Positions 1 to 14,335 of a stretch of 64,000 nt of DNA are shown here, one piece after another. Positions within the stretch are counted from its first letter, which is position 1; every line of letters starts with the position of its first letter. The notes beneath the pieces were generated by a model. It was not told where the DNA came from, searched no databases, and saw nothing but the letters and a program-made list of their open reading frames with translations. The stretch comes from Herpomyces periplanetae (Eukaryota; Ascomycota; Laboulbeniomycetes; Herpomycetales; Herpomycetaceae), in assembly GCA_009733715.1 (NCBI GenBank), contig WMKJ01000016.1, positions 102,715 through 166,714 on the forward strand, read 5' to 3'. A program made the position numbers and the translations under genes.

Positions 1-3000
1 AAACTTTAGTAATAGCTGTTTTACAACTTCATTAAACATTTCCAATCACTCTTAGTTATCGTGGGCGTCCACGATATAATTTCTGTGTACCTGGTTTAGA
101 ATAGGTTGGCAACATAAAGATGCAAAAAAAAATTTTTACCATGATCAATATTAGATTTGTCAGTTTTATATAGGCTAATTGAAGCTTCATTGTTTTTCAG
201 ACTGCTTATCTACTTAAAACAACTTATTCAGTTGTCTTCCTGAAACTATAATTGTTTTGTTTCAGTTTGAGAACCTAAATTCCATACTGATTATTGAGGT
301 CCACTTGACCAAGTGAACCTTTATATTGGGGATCGCACAATGTTTAAATATAATTTTGGCTAAAGATTAACCTACAGACTTTTGTCCTAAATTTATTACA
401 TATAAGTCGGCATAACAAATTTGTTTTACACCAATGACTTCAACCATTTCATTCCAGACCTTTCAATTCGTGCGTAGTTAAACAGCTGTGAGTCATGTTG
501 GAACTACTTTTGATTTAATATATGCGATATCACAATCTTATTGAGAACTGGTGAGATGTTTTTATAATCTCTTTAGTTATTATAGAAGTTGCAAACATTG
601 TCTCGGTTTTATGCTTTACAGGATTCTGTCTCTCAAATCTCTTAAAATTTTTACAATACTATTCATGTTGTTTTGAAAAAAAAACTCGTGAGAAATAACC
701 CACATTTTACAATAAAGACAAGCGTTTTCAGTACTCGTCTTTTTTTAAAAAAAATTGTATATGCCAATCTACATTCAACGATTTTTATTCTTATACTAAA
801 ACAAATATTTAAAAGCTAGTAATGCTCATCATGACAGGCAAGATCAAACATTGTGGTAGCATTGCTTATAATATTTCCATACAATTGTAATAATAAAACA
901 TAAGAAAAATTAAAGAATTAAATTTTGAAAAAAAAACAGTTCAACGTGTGCGATAAAATAAACAAGTAGAAAGAATATAAAATGGATAAAGCTAGAAGCT
1001 TCCTATGCTTACGATAGGATTTAAGAAATAAAAACCGAGAAAAAAACTATATGCACAAATATTCAGAAAGAGATTTAATGCAGTATAGAACATTGTAAAG
1101 GGAAGTCAACTCAGGGAGAAGTCATTGTGCTGAAATATACTATGAAAAAGCTTTTAAACTATTAGAGGAAAAATATGATAGCTAGGTTGAGCAAAACTAG
1201 AGAGATAACAGAAATATTATGCTCTTTTATAGTCATTCAGAAATAATTTAACCCGACTACAAAGTAAAATAAACACGTATTTATTATCTTATTTCGGATT
1301 ATAAAACTATTTAGGTAAAATAATTATCTTAGTTGCTAACATGTCTTGCACAATTTTGAAATTTATCGCTGCAACCTTCGGACCAGTTTTACAGGGCTTT
1401 AATAAAAACAGTTCAAAGATTGTCAAAAGAATTTTTCTACAACATTAAAGCGAAAATTTATTTGTTATTAGCCATGACTGACTTTCAAACATTCGACGAG
1501 GTATACATATGTTAGAAGTATGTAGTAATGTAAATTTTAGGCATTTGGAGAAATTAACTGCAAATTTTATATAGTTAAGAGGCTCGATCGGGAATATTAG
1601 TATGCAGGGATATCTCATTATGAGTTTCTGGCACCAATGAATTTTGCATCTGTAACGGCTCGGATACGTTAAATCATCGCCTTTTAAATCAAATTTTTGT
1701 TGAAATGAATTATCAAAGTAATTATTAAGCTTAAAATAGTTTAAAGTACCGGATGGTAAGCTTAGAGTTTCAGGTTTGGAGGCCCTAAACTTTATTATCT
1801 CAAAACCTTCCAAATAACCTAATATTTTCAAAATGCTGTTCTGGAACCATATATTAATTAAGAACAGTAAAATAAAGATAGAAATTCAAACTACCTATAT
1901 AGAATCTGTGGCCGTTAGAAATACTGTACGCTCAATGAAAAACTCAATATCGTCAAAACTAATGTAAAAATTTCCTCTTTCTGAAACTGAAAAATAGTTA
2001 TATCCAAATATATGAACTGACATGCATGTAATTTAGAAATCCAAAATGTGGATTATTTTTAGATCGAAGACAAACTAATAAATTCTCATTCCATAAACAA
2101 AATGAAATATTATCAAATAGGGTAATGTAGTAAAGGATGAAAATGGCAGTGAATAGAATTTGGTAAAGCCCGAAAAGCGGTTTAAATAACAAATTTATAT
2201 TGTTTACAAAATTTAAGCTAAATACTTAGACATATATTGAAGGAGTATAAAATATATATTCAAATACAAATTCTAAAAACTATGAGGTTCCTCAACATTG
2301 TGATACAGTAATTAAATGTATACTTTTTTACATTGAACAAAGCTTAAGCTCTATTTCGATTGTTGACTGCTACTTCTTAAATCAACCTAGATTTATCTTA
2401 GCAATCTTGTAGCATTCGACTCGCTTACACTGCCTGTATTGTTTGAAAGCATGTCATATATTTAGAGACAAGATATATTGTAGATCAGTGTAAGTTTTTA
2501 GTGAAGACTATGTTAAAATATCGGGCTGAAGCAATTCGCTAGTTAGCAAATAATTTTACCAGTAGTGTTTGTCGTTAGTGAAAGTCCGTAAATGACACTA
2601 GGACAAGCTCTTTTGGTACAGCATTAATTATGTTATGGTAGTTACTAACCAAAATAAGTGTATGTTATATTCTATATTCTTTAGATTCACATATTTTCTT
2701 TGTTTTATTACATATGCCTGCAAAGTATCATCGCTAGTTTTCTATTAGCGTTTAAACTATAATATATGTGAACAACTCCTGCGGACGGATAAAGGGAACC
2801 TGCATAATTTTGTAACCGTGCGGCAGCTCACAGTGAATTGAGATTGGGATTGCGTGTATATACACCGGATCTCAAATACACTACTCAACTAAGAATCCAA
2901 ACATTATAATATTTTATATTCTTTATCGACAACAAAAATTTAGCGATATTTTAGCATTTTATTTTACTTTACATAAAACTATTTTATATATTCAGAAATT

Positions 3001-4650
3001 ATCGTCTTACCAAAGCAACATTGTTTCGTTTCAAAGATTTTCCATTCTATCACCACAAAGTTGTAATATCTTCAATGCACTTCATATCATCTATACAAAA
3101 AACATCTTGTTTTCGCTCCATTTCATCTCAGTATAATTTTGTTTCCCAAAATTGCTTTTTAGATAAATAAACAGGTGGCTACTTATAATTTCACTTTATA
3201 TCTTAATATATATGAGACAAAAATCATCCAATTCAACTACACGAATTTATGTTTAAGTTTACCAAACACAGGACATAAATATGACTAATGATATGTTTAA
3301 TAAAATATCGGTAATATTGATCTAAATTGATTAAAAGGTTGAATCAAAATTGGATTTTATAGAGGATCATACACATATATAACTAAGACAAATTACAGAA
3401 ATTAGTAAATTATCTGATCAACTCTGTTTTCAACTCGGATTTACTGCTCAATTCATTTTGTTGTTGAAATTAAATCTTGCAACTATTTCTCGTATTTACA
3501 ACAGTAGACCATAAATTATTATAATTTTTCAGATATAGAATAAAAATGTTCAATTATTCCATTTTTAAAGCTGAATATTTCATATGGGAACATATTTAAA
3601 GTAATAAATTTCAGTTTGTAGTATTATAACCAAGTTCAAATATTAAATGTGAGAGCTATTAAATATTTTTTAAAAGTATTATCTACCATAATTAAACTGA
3701 AGCCTAAATGAAAAATAGCAAAATATGCAAAACCATCTGCACTGTGATCAAAAAAATTTATTTTAAAGAGCAAAAATTATTTGGAGATTTATCATCTTTT
3801 GCCTTTGATAAATTTAAACGACAAAAATTAAGACTACTTAGTATCCGTTAATAATATAATGACCAAATGCCACAATACATTTTGCTTAAAAACATTGAAA
3901 GTGTATCTCACTCAAAATATGAAAGCAGTTAAATTATTGCAAAGTTTACTACTCTAAAATAAAAGTTTAGGTTATGCACTCTGTATTATCATAAGATTTT
4001 TACAAGCAAAAGGCTTGCATCAATTTTATATAAAACTTCGGCTATATAACTCTGTAAGCTCTACAATATTTTGTTTAACCTATGATGTAAAGACTAAATT
4101 ATGTTTAAAGTAAAGTATTTTTTATTTTCAAAAGTTTTTAGCTTGTATGCTACCATAAACAAAAATTAACTCAAGTAGCTTTTAAAAATAATGGTTGATA
4201 TATGTAATCGAAATCTATCAACCAACAGATATATTTTAAAATTGCAGTGTCTTAATTTTCTCTAATAAACCCTATTCAGAATAGCGTAAAAGTTGAAGAG
4301 AGAGATTGCCTACATAAATGATTTCTTAAAAGTTATAACAAAAGTAAAAATTGGGATATGATAGTGTAAGTTGACAATGAAATACAATCTAAACCTACAA
4401 GATGAAAATGATAAGTTTAAGTATATCAAAAAATAGTATATACAGAAATACTTGCAAATATATGAATGCTATTATGAAAGCTAATTTTATTACATTTAGT
4501 TGCTACGATAACTATTATTAGTTAATTAGTGAATCTTTTGTTACTTGCCCACTTGCTTTTACATATATCTCTGGGTTTCAAGTCATAATTTGAAGTTAAT
4601 AACTGCATATATCAAGAGGGCATTTTTAAGTAAAAATCAATTTAATAAGC
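1..4650. other. AT-rich gene-free stretch
   Basis: I see no gene, RNA gene or clear repeat here. The sequence is strongly AT-rich with many homopolymer runs, and open frames are short and interrupted on both strands. The longest open stretch, on the minus strand near 1.4-1.8 kb, has no recognisable motif. It is the left part of the roughly 28-kb transposon-derived desert. Confidence 0.6.
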
Positions 4651-5000
4651 ATAGTAATAATCCCAATATCAGCGTTAACCAAAAAATATAATTTCAACCT
4701 AAATACACAACAGATAAATCAGCCGTCGCTTTATCAACAGCTGAATGAGAAGATAAATGCAAATAGAGAAAGATAAAATCACTCGAAGTCTCCGTTGTCA
4801 TTAAGATATTGGACATCTTAAATAAGTGAGGTGATTGTTTTGACACCATTCGAACCTGACCTATCTTGGCCATCTCCTCGTATACATTTTGTTGAGTCGA
4901 TCCATGGAATTTTCTTATCTTGATATTGTATTAAAATTGCAAATTGCAGTCAATCGAATTTAATATTCCTTTGCTTTTTTCCTAACGTATTTACAGTTTT
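4651..5000. repeat. Dispersed repeat family A, copy 1 (decayed)
   Basis: This block lines up, with many substitutions and small gaps, with 8.88-9.2 kb and 19.5-19.8 kb. Shared landmarks in the same order are a 'caatatca' start, 'gagaaagat', 'ggacatctta', 'cttggccatc' and a 'cttatcttgatattgta' stretch. The order and spacing are kept, so common descent is more likely than chance in AT-rich DNA. With the copy at 8.7-9.4 kb it flanks the gypsy remnant at 6.7-7.0 kb, so the pair could be decayed long terminal repeats of one element. That last step is inference. Confidence 0.5.
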
Positions 5001-6684
5001 GGGGGATGTTCCACACGGAATATTCTTTCCTTTTTACTAAACAGTGGATCTTTGGATACATTTTTTTCGGGCCAAGATCATTTAATTATTGTTTCAGACA
5101 ACCTTAACTAAAGACAAATGTTGATTATTTTTGCTAGCATCTCAAAAAGTCAAACTTTGATATGATCCAAATTTTTAATTGACTTTTTGCGGATAAGTTA
5201 TTTCAGGAGATATAGATCTTGTCATTTTTTTGATAATTACAGCATTTTTCTGCTAAATCATGTAATATTTGGCTATCTTGAAGGATAAAATTTTTATATA
5301 TTTGAAAAGCCGACAATGCATTAAAATGAGTTAATATATATAACATCTCCCTTTGTAATTATGCACTGTCTTGTATATATTCTTGGTGGGCTATAGTATT
5401 GAAGATGTAATTTGCAGAAATAGGTGATAGTTGGAATGTCAGGCTCAGTGTTGTTGAAAAAGAACTGCATCATTGGTAGCATCTCAACTAATTTTTTACA
5501 AATATAGCCAACGTAACAATCGTGATTTTTTTTACTATTTTTTTGGTCTGCTTATTTTGTAGATTAATCTATTAATGAAAAGCTGACGACAATTTATGCT
5601 TAATTTCGAGTTCTCTCATGAGTGTTTTCCATATTTTACACTCAAATATTTTTTCTGTCTGTTAAAATTTATTTTGAAACGTATGACTTCTCAATATAGA
5701 TTTCAGAAAGGTATAGGTGCGATTCTTCCTGGTACTCATTTCTAGAAGCGGTATGAAAAGAATTTCATAAGATTATCCGCTATTACAAGTAATTAACAGT
5801 AGACAATATTTATAACTGGGTATTTTGACTTTGGTAGTACAATATAAAGTTCATTGACATTGATTACCATGGTTGCTCGGGTCTTTGAATGCTCTGGAGA
5901 CCTCAAAATTACGCGTTTGTGTAAGATTTGTAACGAAAGAGACTATCACAAGAGAGCATGTTATTTTTTATAGTGTTATGTAGTTCAAAGAAGCTGAAAT
6001 ATATATATATCGGCCCAATTGCACCCTGAATTCTTTGGTATTTATGGGCGATTACTCCATGTTGTTTCCTTAATAGTAGCGTCCTCATTATAATTTGTAC
6101 GTAAACAAAACCACAAAATAGAATAATTTCATTTTGGCCTCTCATTACTCGAAGAACATTTTTGAACTTCAAAAGTTTTGGTTCATAATGTTATTTAAGC
6201 AGGCCTCCATTTTAATTTCTCTAATAAGTTTAACTTTTTCTCTGTACGCAGCTAGTTTTTATGAATATCATAGTTAAGTTTGTTCCAGCCATCTGTTTGG
6301 AATAATAAGAAATTCAATGTAATGTTTCCACATGGTCCAGATTATTTAACACTGTTCCAATAGCAAAGTCTAATGTGAATATTACGACGCAGATAAAATT
6401 TTCCCGATCATGAACGCTGTGAATGAGGAATTTGATGAAACTTCACACCAATTTTGTAAAGGAGTCTTGGTAATACTTGGTCTACTCAAACTTGACATTT
6501 CTTTTGGTGGTAGTCATGGGTGGTTTTATGATGATGACGTAATTTGAAATTTATTTGAGATAGAATATCTCGGAGTTATAAAACAATAGTATTTTTTTCA
6601 CATCCTTGAGTAGAAGTTAGCAAAAAGTATCGTTTAACTTATCGAGGATTCATTTTATCGATACTGGATTCAGTAATCTTTTAG
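5001..6684. other. Probable decayed transposon interior, no intact gene
   Basis: AT-rich sequence between a family A repeat and a recognisable reverse transcriptase remnant. No reading frame longer than about 90 codons and no motif that I recognise. By position it may be the remains of RNase H and integrase of the same minus-strand gypsy element, but I could not confirm any motif. Confidence 0.35.
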
Positions 6685-7038
6685 TGTTTCCGAGAAAACA
6701 TAATATCATCCGGGAATATTTTGTAAAAATAGTTGAAGCATCCTTTCAGGGTGTTGAAGGTCATTGTGTGAAAATTTTCCACTGCGTTCTCTAGAAAGAA
6801 TGCCTTCACCAGGTAATCGAAAAGATTCTAGTGTTCGAAATGCTGCTTTTCACATTTTGTCTTCTTTTTCTTTAAGAGATAGTATCCATCTCCAAGGTTC
6901 AGTTTCGATTTGAAGTATTTCAGTACTTCTAAGTTTACAGCTTAATAAAAAACAGAGTAGCCCGAAACATGGCTCTCTTCCCCTTTGAAACCGGATCTTG
7001 TAGTCCCAAGGCTTGTAACTGGACAAAACGTTTTGCAT
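6685..7038 (-). mobile_element. Ty3/gypsy reverse transcriptase remnant, copy 1
   Basis: Read on the minus strand, an uninterrupted stretch from 6821 down to about 6688 aligns with the core of a gypsy reverse transcriptase. 'FDYLVKAFFLENA' matches the usual F-x-YLVMPFGL-x-NAPATFQ block, and 'FPDDIMFS' matches the Y-x-DDI-x-x-FS catalytic box, with one of the two positions before the aspartates altered. Immediately upstream, 'SLKEKEDKM-stop-KAAFRT' matches the I-x-IKEGDEWKTAFRT block, broken by a stop and a frameshift. The element is therefore dead. The polarity implies that the 5' end of the element lies to the right. Confidence 0.7.
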
Positions 7039-8735
7039 TAATCCTTGACTAAAGGCTGAAATCTCTGAATGTTTTTGAGACTAAAAAAAGAACTTCACTA
7101 CATAGGTTTCGGTGACTGTTTTTTTAATACAGTTTGGATTGTCCCGAACGTTCACTACAATGTTGGAAGAAGTCACAAATACTTAATACTCTCACAGTGC
7201 CATTTAAAGTTAGGATTTATGCTTTTTCGTTATGGGATTTTCAATATGACTGCATGACTCGGAATGCCTCTGATATTAATGTAAATTAATTTGTGTAGGG
7301 ATTCATAATGAAACTTAACTGATCTTGTATCTAAGCCACCTAATTTTTATAAACACTCATTAATCTATCAAAGGTACAAAGAAAGGATAGTACGCTTTTA
7401 AATCTTCAAGAAACACATTATGCTTCGACAAAACGGGTTGAGAAATAATTATACACTTTCACATTGTCTATCATCGCAATCGCCTGTTTGTCATTAGTTT
7501 TGGCAAGAATTTCGAGATTCCAGAACGGATTTCGTCCATTTGTGGTTATGTGGCAACATTTATATCTGTTTAAAGACTGAGATTATATTTAAAGTCCATC
7601 ACGGAATCAATATATTGAACTGTTTTGGCGTTTATATCTCTGACAATTATAATTGCTCAAGAAACTTTTAGCTATAAAAGTCCCCTTTGATTTAAGAGTG
7701 TTTGACTGGCTGGTGTTCCGGGATTCGTCGTTAACCACCGTTTGCTTTGCTTAATCTACGTAATTATATTTGCTAGACTTTACTGATCAAAATATTTGAG
7801 TTCTCCATTTTTCATGAAAGTAACTCATTTAAAATGGCTATTAGAACTATACCTGGCAGAAAATATTATACAGTATTACCTTTTTTCTTAGCGTTTTGTT
7901 GGTAGCTGTTTTGCAGATTCATTTACGATGTTGCATGTGACCTAGTTCCATGAAATTGTCATGTTTTTGGATCTATGTAAAATACATAGTGGGATTATAG
8001 ATGTACTTACTGAAGTTTTCAGCAAAATATTTCCGTCCAATACCCATAACAATAATTAGTCACGTTGACTGCAAGCCGATTAGGTTTTCTATATAATCTG
8101 ATTGGTTGGCTTTAACCTCTTCATATTTTACTACATAATTAAGATCCCTATAATAATGACAGTAATGCCGCGTTATCATAGTGAAGGAAAGAAAAAACAA
8201 AAAATTGAGAAATTCAGAAATATATTTTATCGCAAGACCATTTTTTCTGTATGTTTGAAGCTTTTAAGATACTCTCTGTATCTCAAACATTCCCACAGAT
8301 GAATTGTAGCCTGGAAATAAAAACATCATTGTTTTTAAGCATTTCATTTGCTGTTCCTGTACTTTTGATTTATGTCACAATAGTTTTGGAAAATAAATTG
8401 AACTAGTTCATGGAGGTTCCTCTAATAATCATCAACGCGAAAACGACCATTTACGAGTTTTGTTTCGAATTTGATAGAACTGAAGCTGCTCAGCTTGAAT
8501 CTATAGAATTTAAATGTTTTAGAGAAATCTTCTGGGCGGCTAGATTCAAGATTATTAGATGTATCAAGCCTTAGGGAATGCCCATCTACAATATGAGATC
8601 CCTAGTGAGTTGAATTAACCGAACTAGTAGAGGCTTAGGATTTTGGAATATGAATCACAGGGCGGACAAATATTTATCCAAAAACGTAGCCACAAAAAAT
8701 TTACTAATACAGATTCTCAAGTAATACACGCACTT
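7039..8735. other. AT-rich, no gene seen
   Basis: No intact frame or RNA gene. By position it could hold the gag and protease end of the minus-strand gypsy relic just to the left, but I recognise no zinc knuckle or protease motif. Short open frames on both strands lack any family signature. Confidence 0.4.
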
Positions 8736-9400
8736 GTTTGACAGGTTAAGGTTTATTTGAGAAAAACGAAGTATAGTTGGAATTTTAGGTGAAGTAAATA
8801 CAAATTTTTCAAATAGCACACTGTGTAAGGTATACTCTACAAAATATACACGGCGAAAACTAAACAAAATCAATATTAATAGCAATATCAGTGTCAACAA
8901 GACAAAAAAATGGTTCCAGGTTAATTAAATAACGGACATAGAGTAAAAAATCATTGCTTTGTCAGCACCCAAACGAGAAATGAAAGTAGAGAAAGATGAT
9001 CCCTGAGATCCCAGCTATTATTTTACATTGCGGACATCTTATTTACATGAAATAGCCAAATATATACCATCCAGTTTCAACTTGTCTTGGTCATCTTCAC
9101 GTGAATATTTTATCAAATCGTTAAACCAGATTTTCATATCTTAGTATTGTAATGAAATTCGGTAATTACAGTTACAGTCTATTATAATATTCCGGTATAA
9201 TTACGAACGTGCTTGAGTGCCTCATTTGTTTCATGCGCAAGCGGTATAATTTTAATATATTCTACTTAATTAAAGCATTAAATATTACGGAATTGTTTTG
9301 TGAAATTTTGGTGTGTCCTTGATTCATGAAGACTTAAACGTTACCTGCTTTTTCTTTATGTGCATCTTGATACTTACCTACATTTTATGGGGGAACGCAA
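8736..9400. repeat. Dispersed repeat family A, copy 2 (decayed)
   Basis: Aligns over roughly 650 bp with 19.39-20.11 kb in the same orientation. Matching landmarks in order are 'gtatagttggaattttaggtg' against 'gtatagttgtgatttcgggtg', 'ctgtgtaaggt', 'caatatcagtgt', 'gagaaagat', 'atcccagct', 'ggacatctta', 'catatcttagtattgta', 'attccggtata' and 'cctgctttttctt'. Divergence is high and includes small gaps. No coding capacity is evident. It may be the right terminal repeat of the gypsy relic at 6.7-7.0 kb. Confidence 0.6.
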
Positions 9401-12400
9401 GTATCTGCACGCATAATATTATTTGTGCAATGAGTGATATCTTCGTAACATATAGCATTAGCACAACATTATCGCTTTGCTTTTTTGTTGACTATTATTA
9501 ATAAGTCAAATGTTAGTTTTCTGAGCCATGTTTACGTACTAAAACACAGCAAATGGTTGCAAAACCTGCAATTAATATCATATGTATCCCTATTCCTTCA
9601 AAAAGATTTACTGGGAATGATTGTTCCGTAAATGTTGAATCATTTGATTTTTATAGTTCATTTACAAGATGAATTTACCATTGTATTTACCAGTAATTAG
9701 AGTATGTAAATCACCCTCGGATTACCTTATTTTGAGTAAGTTGATGTAGTTGTAGTAAGTTCCTAATGAAAAATAAGGTTAATGAAAGCAAAATGTATAT
9801 TATTATTCAATTATACATATGAAGTTTTTAATTATTGGTTAATTGGCCTGTTTTATGTTTATTCATTGAAATTTCCTTGTTAAAATAATACTAAATTAAC
9901 TTTTTTTGTATTCTCCAGATTTCTTCTAATTAATTAAAATAAAACACTTTACCGAGATCTCTAATATATTTCTGGACTCAGAGATCGGTCTTCCTTTTTT
10001 CTATTTTCATTGGGAGAAGTTTGGTATTACATTCTTAATTTTATTACATTATCATCAAATCAACTTTAAATTATCTCTATTTTTAGTAAACAAACTTAAA
10101 GAACTACATTTTGGAATTTCCTCTATATATGAAACTCACTCCACGGTTCTAAATCATAAAATTATCTAAAATCTGTATATTTTTTAGTGTTTCCTCATAA
10201 ATTTATTGTTTGAGCTATTACACGCCTTGACTATACTATTTACTTTTTAGAAAATTTTGTGCTAAGTAATACAAAATTTTCATTTTTATAGAGCTTGTTT
10301 CCGCGGGTGGCATTCTGATTGAATTAGAACTTCCTTGTATAGTTTTTGACTTGGTTATGATAAAGTCCAATTTTAATAAATTACTTTTTTCTATTTCGGT
10401 CTGTATTCGGCGTTCTTCTCTTTTTTATTTAGATGATTTGGATATCTGCCTTTCACTTTTGTAGAAGCGTAGCTTATGATTATTATTGGACATTTGTTAG
10501 CAAAAAGACCGCAATATTTAATGTACGGCTAACATAAACAGATAAAGAGCACATATATTATATTGTATCTGCACATCACCACTTGTTGAATTAAAGTGGT
10601 ATTGTACGCAAGTAGTTATACCTAATAGTGACATTGTTTTACCTCGGGCTAAAGATTTTTTTATATTTTTATATATATAACAGTATCCACTAGATACTTG
10701 TGCAAGCTAACAAGGCTTATTAAACCAGCATGAAACACGCATGTTGATAATACATAATAAGTAAATCTGAGTAAGTTTTGAAAATTTTTGCAGTACATTT
10801 ATTTGAGGAATAATCATCTTATTAAAATGAGTAAACAGTAGTATCAGAGATGCACAAAATCATTGCTTCAAGTTAAAAACTACACGCGATTGCATAAATA
10901 CGACACATATATATAAAAATAAAAATTTAAATAGTAGTAGAACACTGTTATGCATGACAAGTTTTTTGGATAGTTACATATTTAACTGCTGCACAAAAGG
11001 TCAAAGTCAATTCTGTACTTACTCAAAAGATCAGAAATATTCTTTGTGTACGTGTCGGTTCTGACGTGGGACAAGGTTACCCATGTTAAATTTACACGTA
11101 ACTTTTCCCAAAATATATATGCTTATAAAAGCAGTGTGAACGAGCTGATAAAGTTAAACAAAATTACAGAAATAAAATAATTCGATGTATTCTTTTCAGT
11201 TAATTTGTTTACACTCATGATATTAGCTGCTTCTATAGCAAGTTGAGTTTGTCTCATGTTCTACCCTAAATTCTCATATAAAATCGTTCTATTAATATAA
11301 ATTTAATGTTATCACCATAGCAACAACGTGCTGTCGCAAAAGATACTGTCTTATCTTTGATTTCTATCTCGTCTTTATAAAGTTTTTATTACAACTTTGG
11401 ATTCAATTTTCTTATCTGCGTATAGCTTTATATTATTAATTTCTCCAACTTATTAACGCTTGCTGAAAAGCATATTTTGTTCGTTATTTTATAGCAGACG
11501 TAGTTCAAAAACTAAAAAAAAACAAAAGGAAGAACATATAAATATATAAATGAGGTATATTTTTTACACAATTGTATAATTGTGCAGGAAGATATATTTA
11601 CAGTTACAAACCAGTGCATGTGATATAAATTTTTTGCCTGTTGGCAGCTTAAGAACAATTACGAAAGTAAGAATGTTAAGATTTCAAATAATGAATGTAT
11701 AAAGATTTGGCCTAATATTTGAGCACTATTGATATTTATTCTTTCTTCCATGATAGGTAATAAAAGAATGCCGCGAGAACTCGTGTCTGTTTCAAAAAAA
11801 TAGAATACTCAATTTTTAACTTTCCATCACAAATAGACTAGCAAAAAATAATGAACACAAATTTTTATGAAATTCTGCTGCCAATTTACGCCCATTAGTC
11901 GTAGACTAACTGTGAAATATTGTCAAAAAAATATTAACCGCAAAGAATATCATCGAATAGATGTAAATCAACAAATTAGTGAATCGGCAAAATATTGCTG
12001 CTATGGTCATTGAATACATGCGAGAGTGTAAACAATACTTACCCACTCGGATATAATTTATGGTGGTAAATCTCTAGCACAAAAGCTACACATGAGGAAA
12101 ATCTAATGAGATAATTTTTGAGTAAACTAAAACACTAATTGCAAAATTAAAAATTCATCGTATTCATATTACATCACATTACTATTTTTTGCTATGGCAC
12201 AAATATATTATATAATAAACTGCCTTTTGCTTAATTCTGCAATTTTGCCCGTATTTTTAAAACCAATGTTTACAAGACGGACCGGATAATGCGACGAAGT
12301 TCAGTATAGTCAAAAGCGTTAATGAGTAGCTCGACTGATAGGCAATTACAATTATATCTATATGGGGTGCTCGTTAATGCGGCGAAATTATTTGAACTGG

Positions 12401-13790
12401 TACCTGTTATCGAATATACTTGTAAAATGCTTTATATAACGCAAATATTTTGATGTGGATGTATATGAAAGACAATTGATACCAAGTAGCTGACATCTGC
12501 TAAAATATCAAACTGAAATTGTGCGCCACCGAAAAGATGACTTCAGTATTGTTTTCGTCAGCAAAAGTTCACAAAAGATATTTAAACCATCTTTATTCGT
12601 AGTAAAATAAAAAATTTATAGTACTTACTAATCATATAAATACTTATTTGTCAACCCATATAATAATTATTGACTAATCAATCGTGCTTATTTTGTCTTT
12701 CATTAATGATATATTTTATCTATTATGCATAGATTCATTGTGATTTTGTTGGCTAAGTAATTTGCATTTGTGTATGAACATGACGAGATTTTACATAGCT
12801 GAAGAAAATAGAACAATTCTTCAAAATCCACATAATTATTTATTGCAGTCTGATGATGGATGTTACATTTTCCATCTTATCAATGCATCTATTTATCCAC
12901 TTTTACATAATTCACGGATTTTATTGAAATAAAACTTTTTAATTATTATTTTAAATTTCGGCTATAAAAAGGCTTTCCACTAAGCTCCGGTGTAAACAAA
13001 GCCTACCTAACCAATTTTTCCACTTAATCTTTCATAATTGTTGTTTGAGATACTATCTTATATATATTATCTCTTACAAAGCTTAGCATATAGTAGTACA
13101 ATTTATTATCCATTTGAAATTTACGTAGTCAAGTATGATATACCGATTTGCCTGTTGTATACGGTCTGTGTATAGATAATTTGCCTGTAATTTTTGTTTG
13201 CATTCAGCATAAAAGTCGATTTTGTCCGATCTTATAATTTTTGGATTCTTGAGTCTTGCCATCATGCTTTCTGTTCTGAATTTGCATAGCTATATTACCA
13301 ATTCTCAGTGTGTAATTTTTTCGTAATATTTTACATATGGCTAATGAGGATGCATAATCTTGAAGCATATTTATAGTCCTACACGATGAGCTGATATTGG
13401 TATTGCACATAATTAGCCAAATTTTGATTTTAAAGTATATTTGACATGTGAATGAATAATTTTTGGTATTTTGTATATTTTTATCAATAAGGACTCCAGC
13501 TATCCTAATTTATGATTAGGCCTTCTATATAAGGCGTTAAAATTTACGTTCTTCTTTATTTTGTACTTATTTAAAATCTGGTATAAAGGAGAAAATATAA
13601 CTAGCATATTTGGGGGAATACAAGGGTCGTGATTGATGGTTAATTAAATTAAGTTTTTTAGTATTCATTTATCAAAATATGGTTACTTATCGTATAAAAA
13701 TATTTTCTCCATTCTCTAAATGTCGTAGCTATTGGTATGAGCTTATCTTCAGTCACTTATTTTGAATAATTAACTATTGCGTGCCATATT
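9401..13790. other. AT-rich gene-free stretch
   Basis: Over 4 kb with no convincing frame, tRNA or structured repeat. Open frames are at most about 68 codons and low in complexity. I see no match to the repeat families named elsewhere, though decayed sequence could hide one. Confidence 0.55.
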
Positions 13791-14335
13791 TCAATCTGAC
13801 CAATTTGACATTACCGCTTCGATAGCAAAATCTGATGCCTCTGTTTTGATGCAGATTTGTATCTCCCAACTGTACATAACTTGGCAACGGCAGTATAGTT
13901 TTAATATAATTGTAATTAGAATTCGCACACCAAAAAAACAAGTGTACTGAACAACATTGGATGACAATAAAGATTTTATATTAACAGATATTCGTAAGCC
14001 CATGTTAACAATGCCTAGTTCAATGAGTAATTCTAGGAGCTCTGCTTTCTGCATTTGGAAAATATACCTCTTGGGGTTGACTGAGGTTTCTACCTTGAAG
14101 CTTCTTAACAATTTGTTTTAGTGAAATTAAGTGGTCTTTTAACGTCTAAAACAAACAATATGGCAACCAAATACCTCATCAGAATGTCGTTGATCATTGT
14201 TTCATACAAGTTGTTGTATTTGCCATACCAAATGCTATGATCAGGTATTTGAAAAAATCATAGAGTGTTCGAAATGCTGTATTTTACACTTCGCCTTCTT
14301 TCATCCTTACACAATATTAACCATCCAGTAAATCC
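13791..14335 (-). mobile_element. Ty3/gypsy RT-RNase H remnant, copy 2
   Basis: On the minus strand, reading from 14335 downward, frames broken by stops and shifts spell the consecutive blocks of a gypsy polyprotein. 'RMKEGEV-stop-NTAFRTL' matches IKEGDEWKTAFRT. 'FKYLIIAFGMANTTT' (about 14252-14196) matches FEYLVMPFGLTNAPATF. 'MINDILMRYL' matches the MNDILRPFL segment before the catalytic box, which is here mutated beyond recognition. 'VNPKRYIFQMQKAELL' matches VNPKKCxFxxxxVEFLG. 'TEASDFAIEAVMS' matches TDASDFAIGAVLS, the first RNase H block. Five family blocks in the right order make the identification secure despite decay. Confidence 0.8.
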
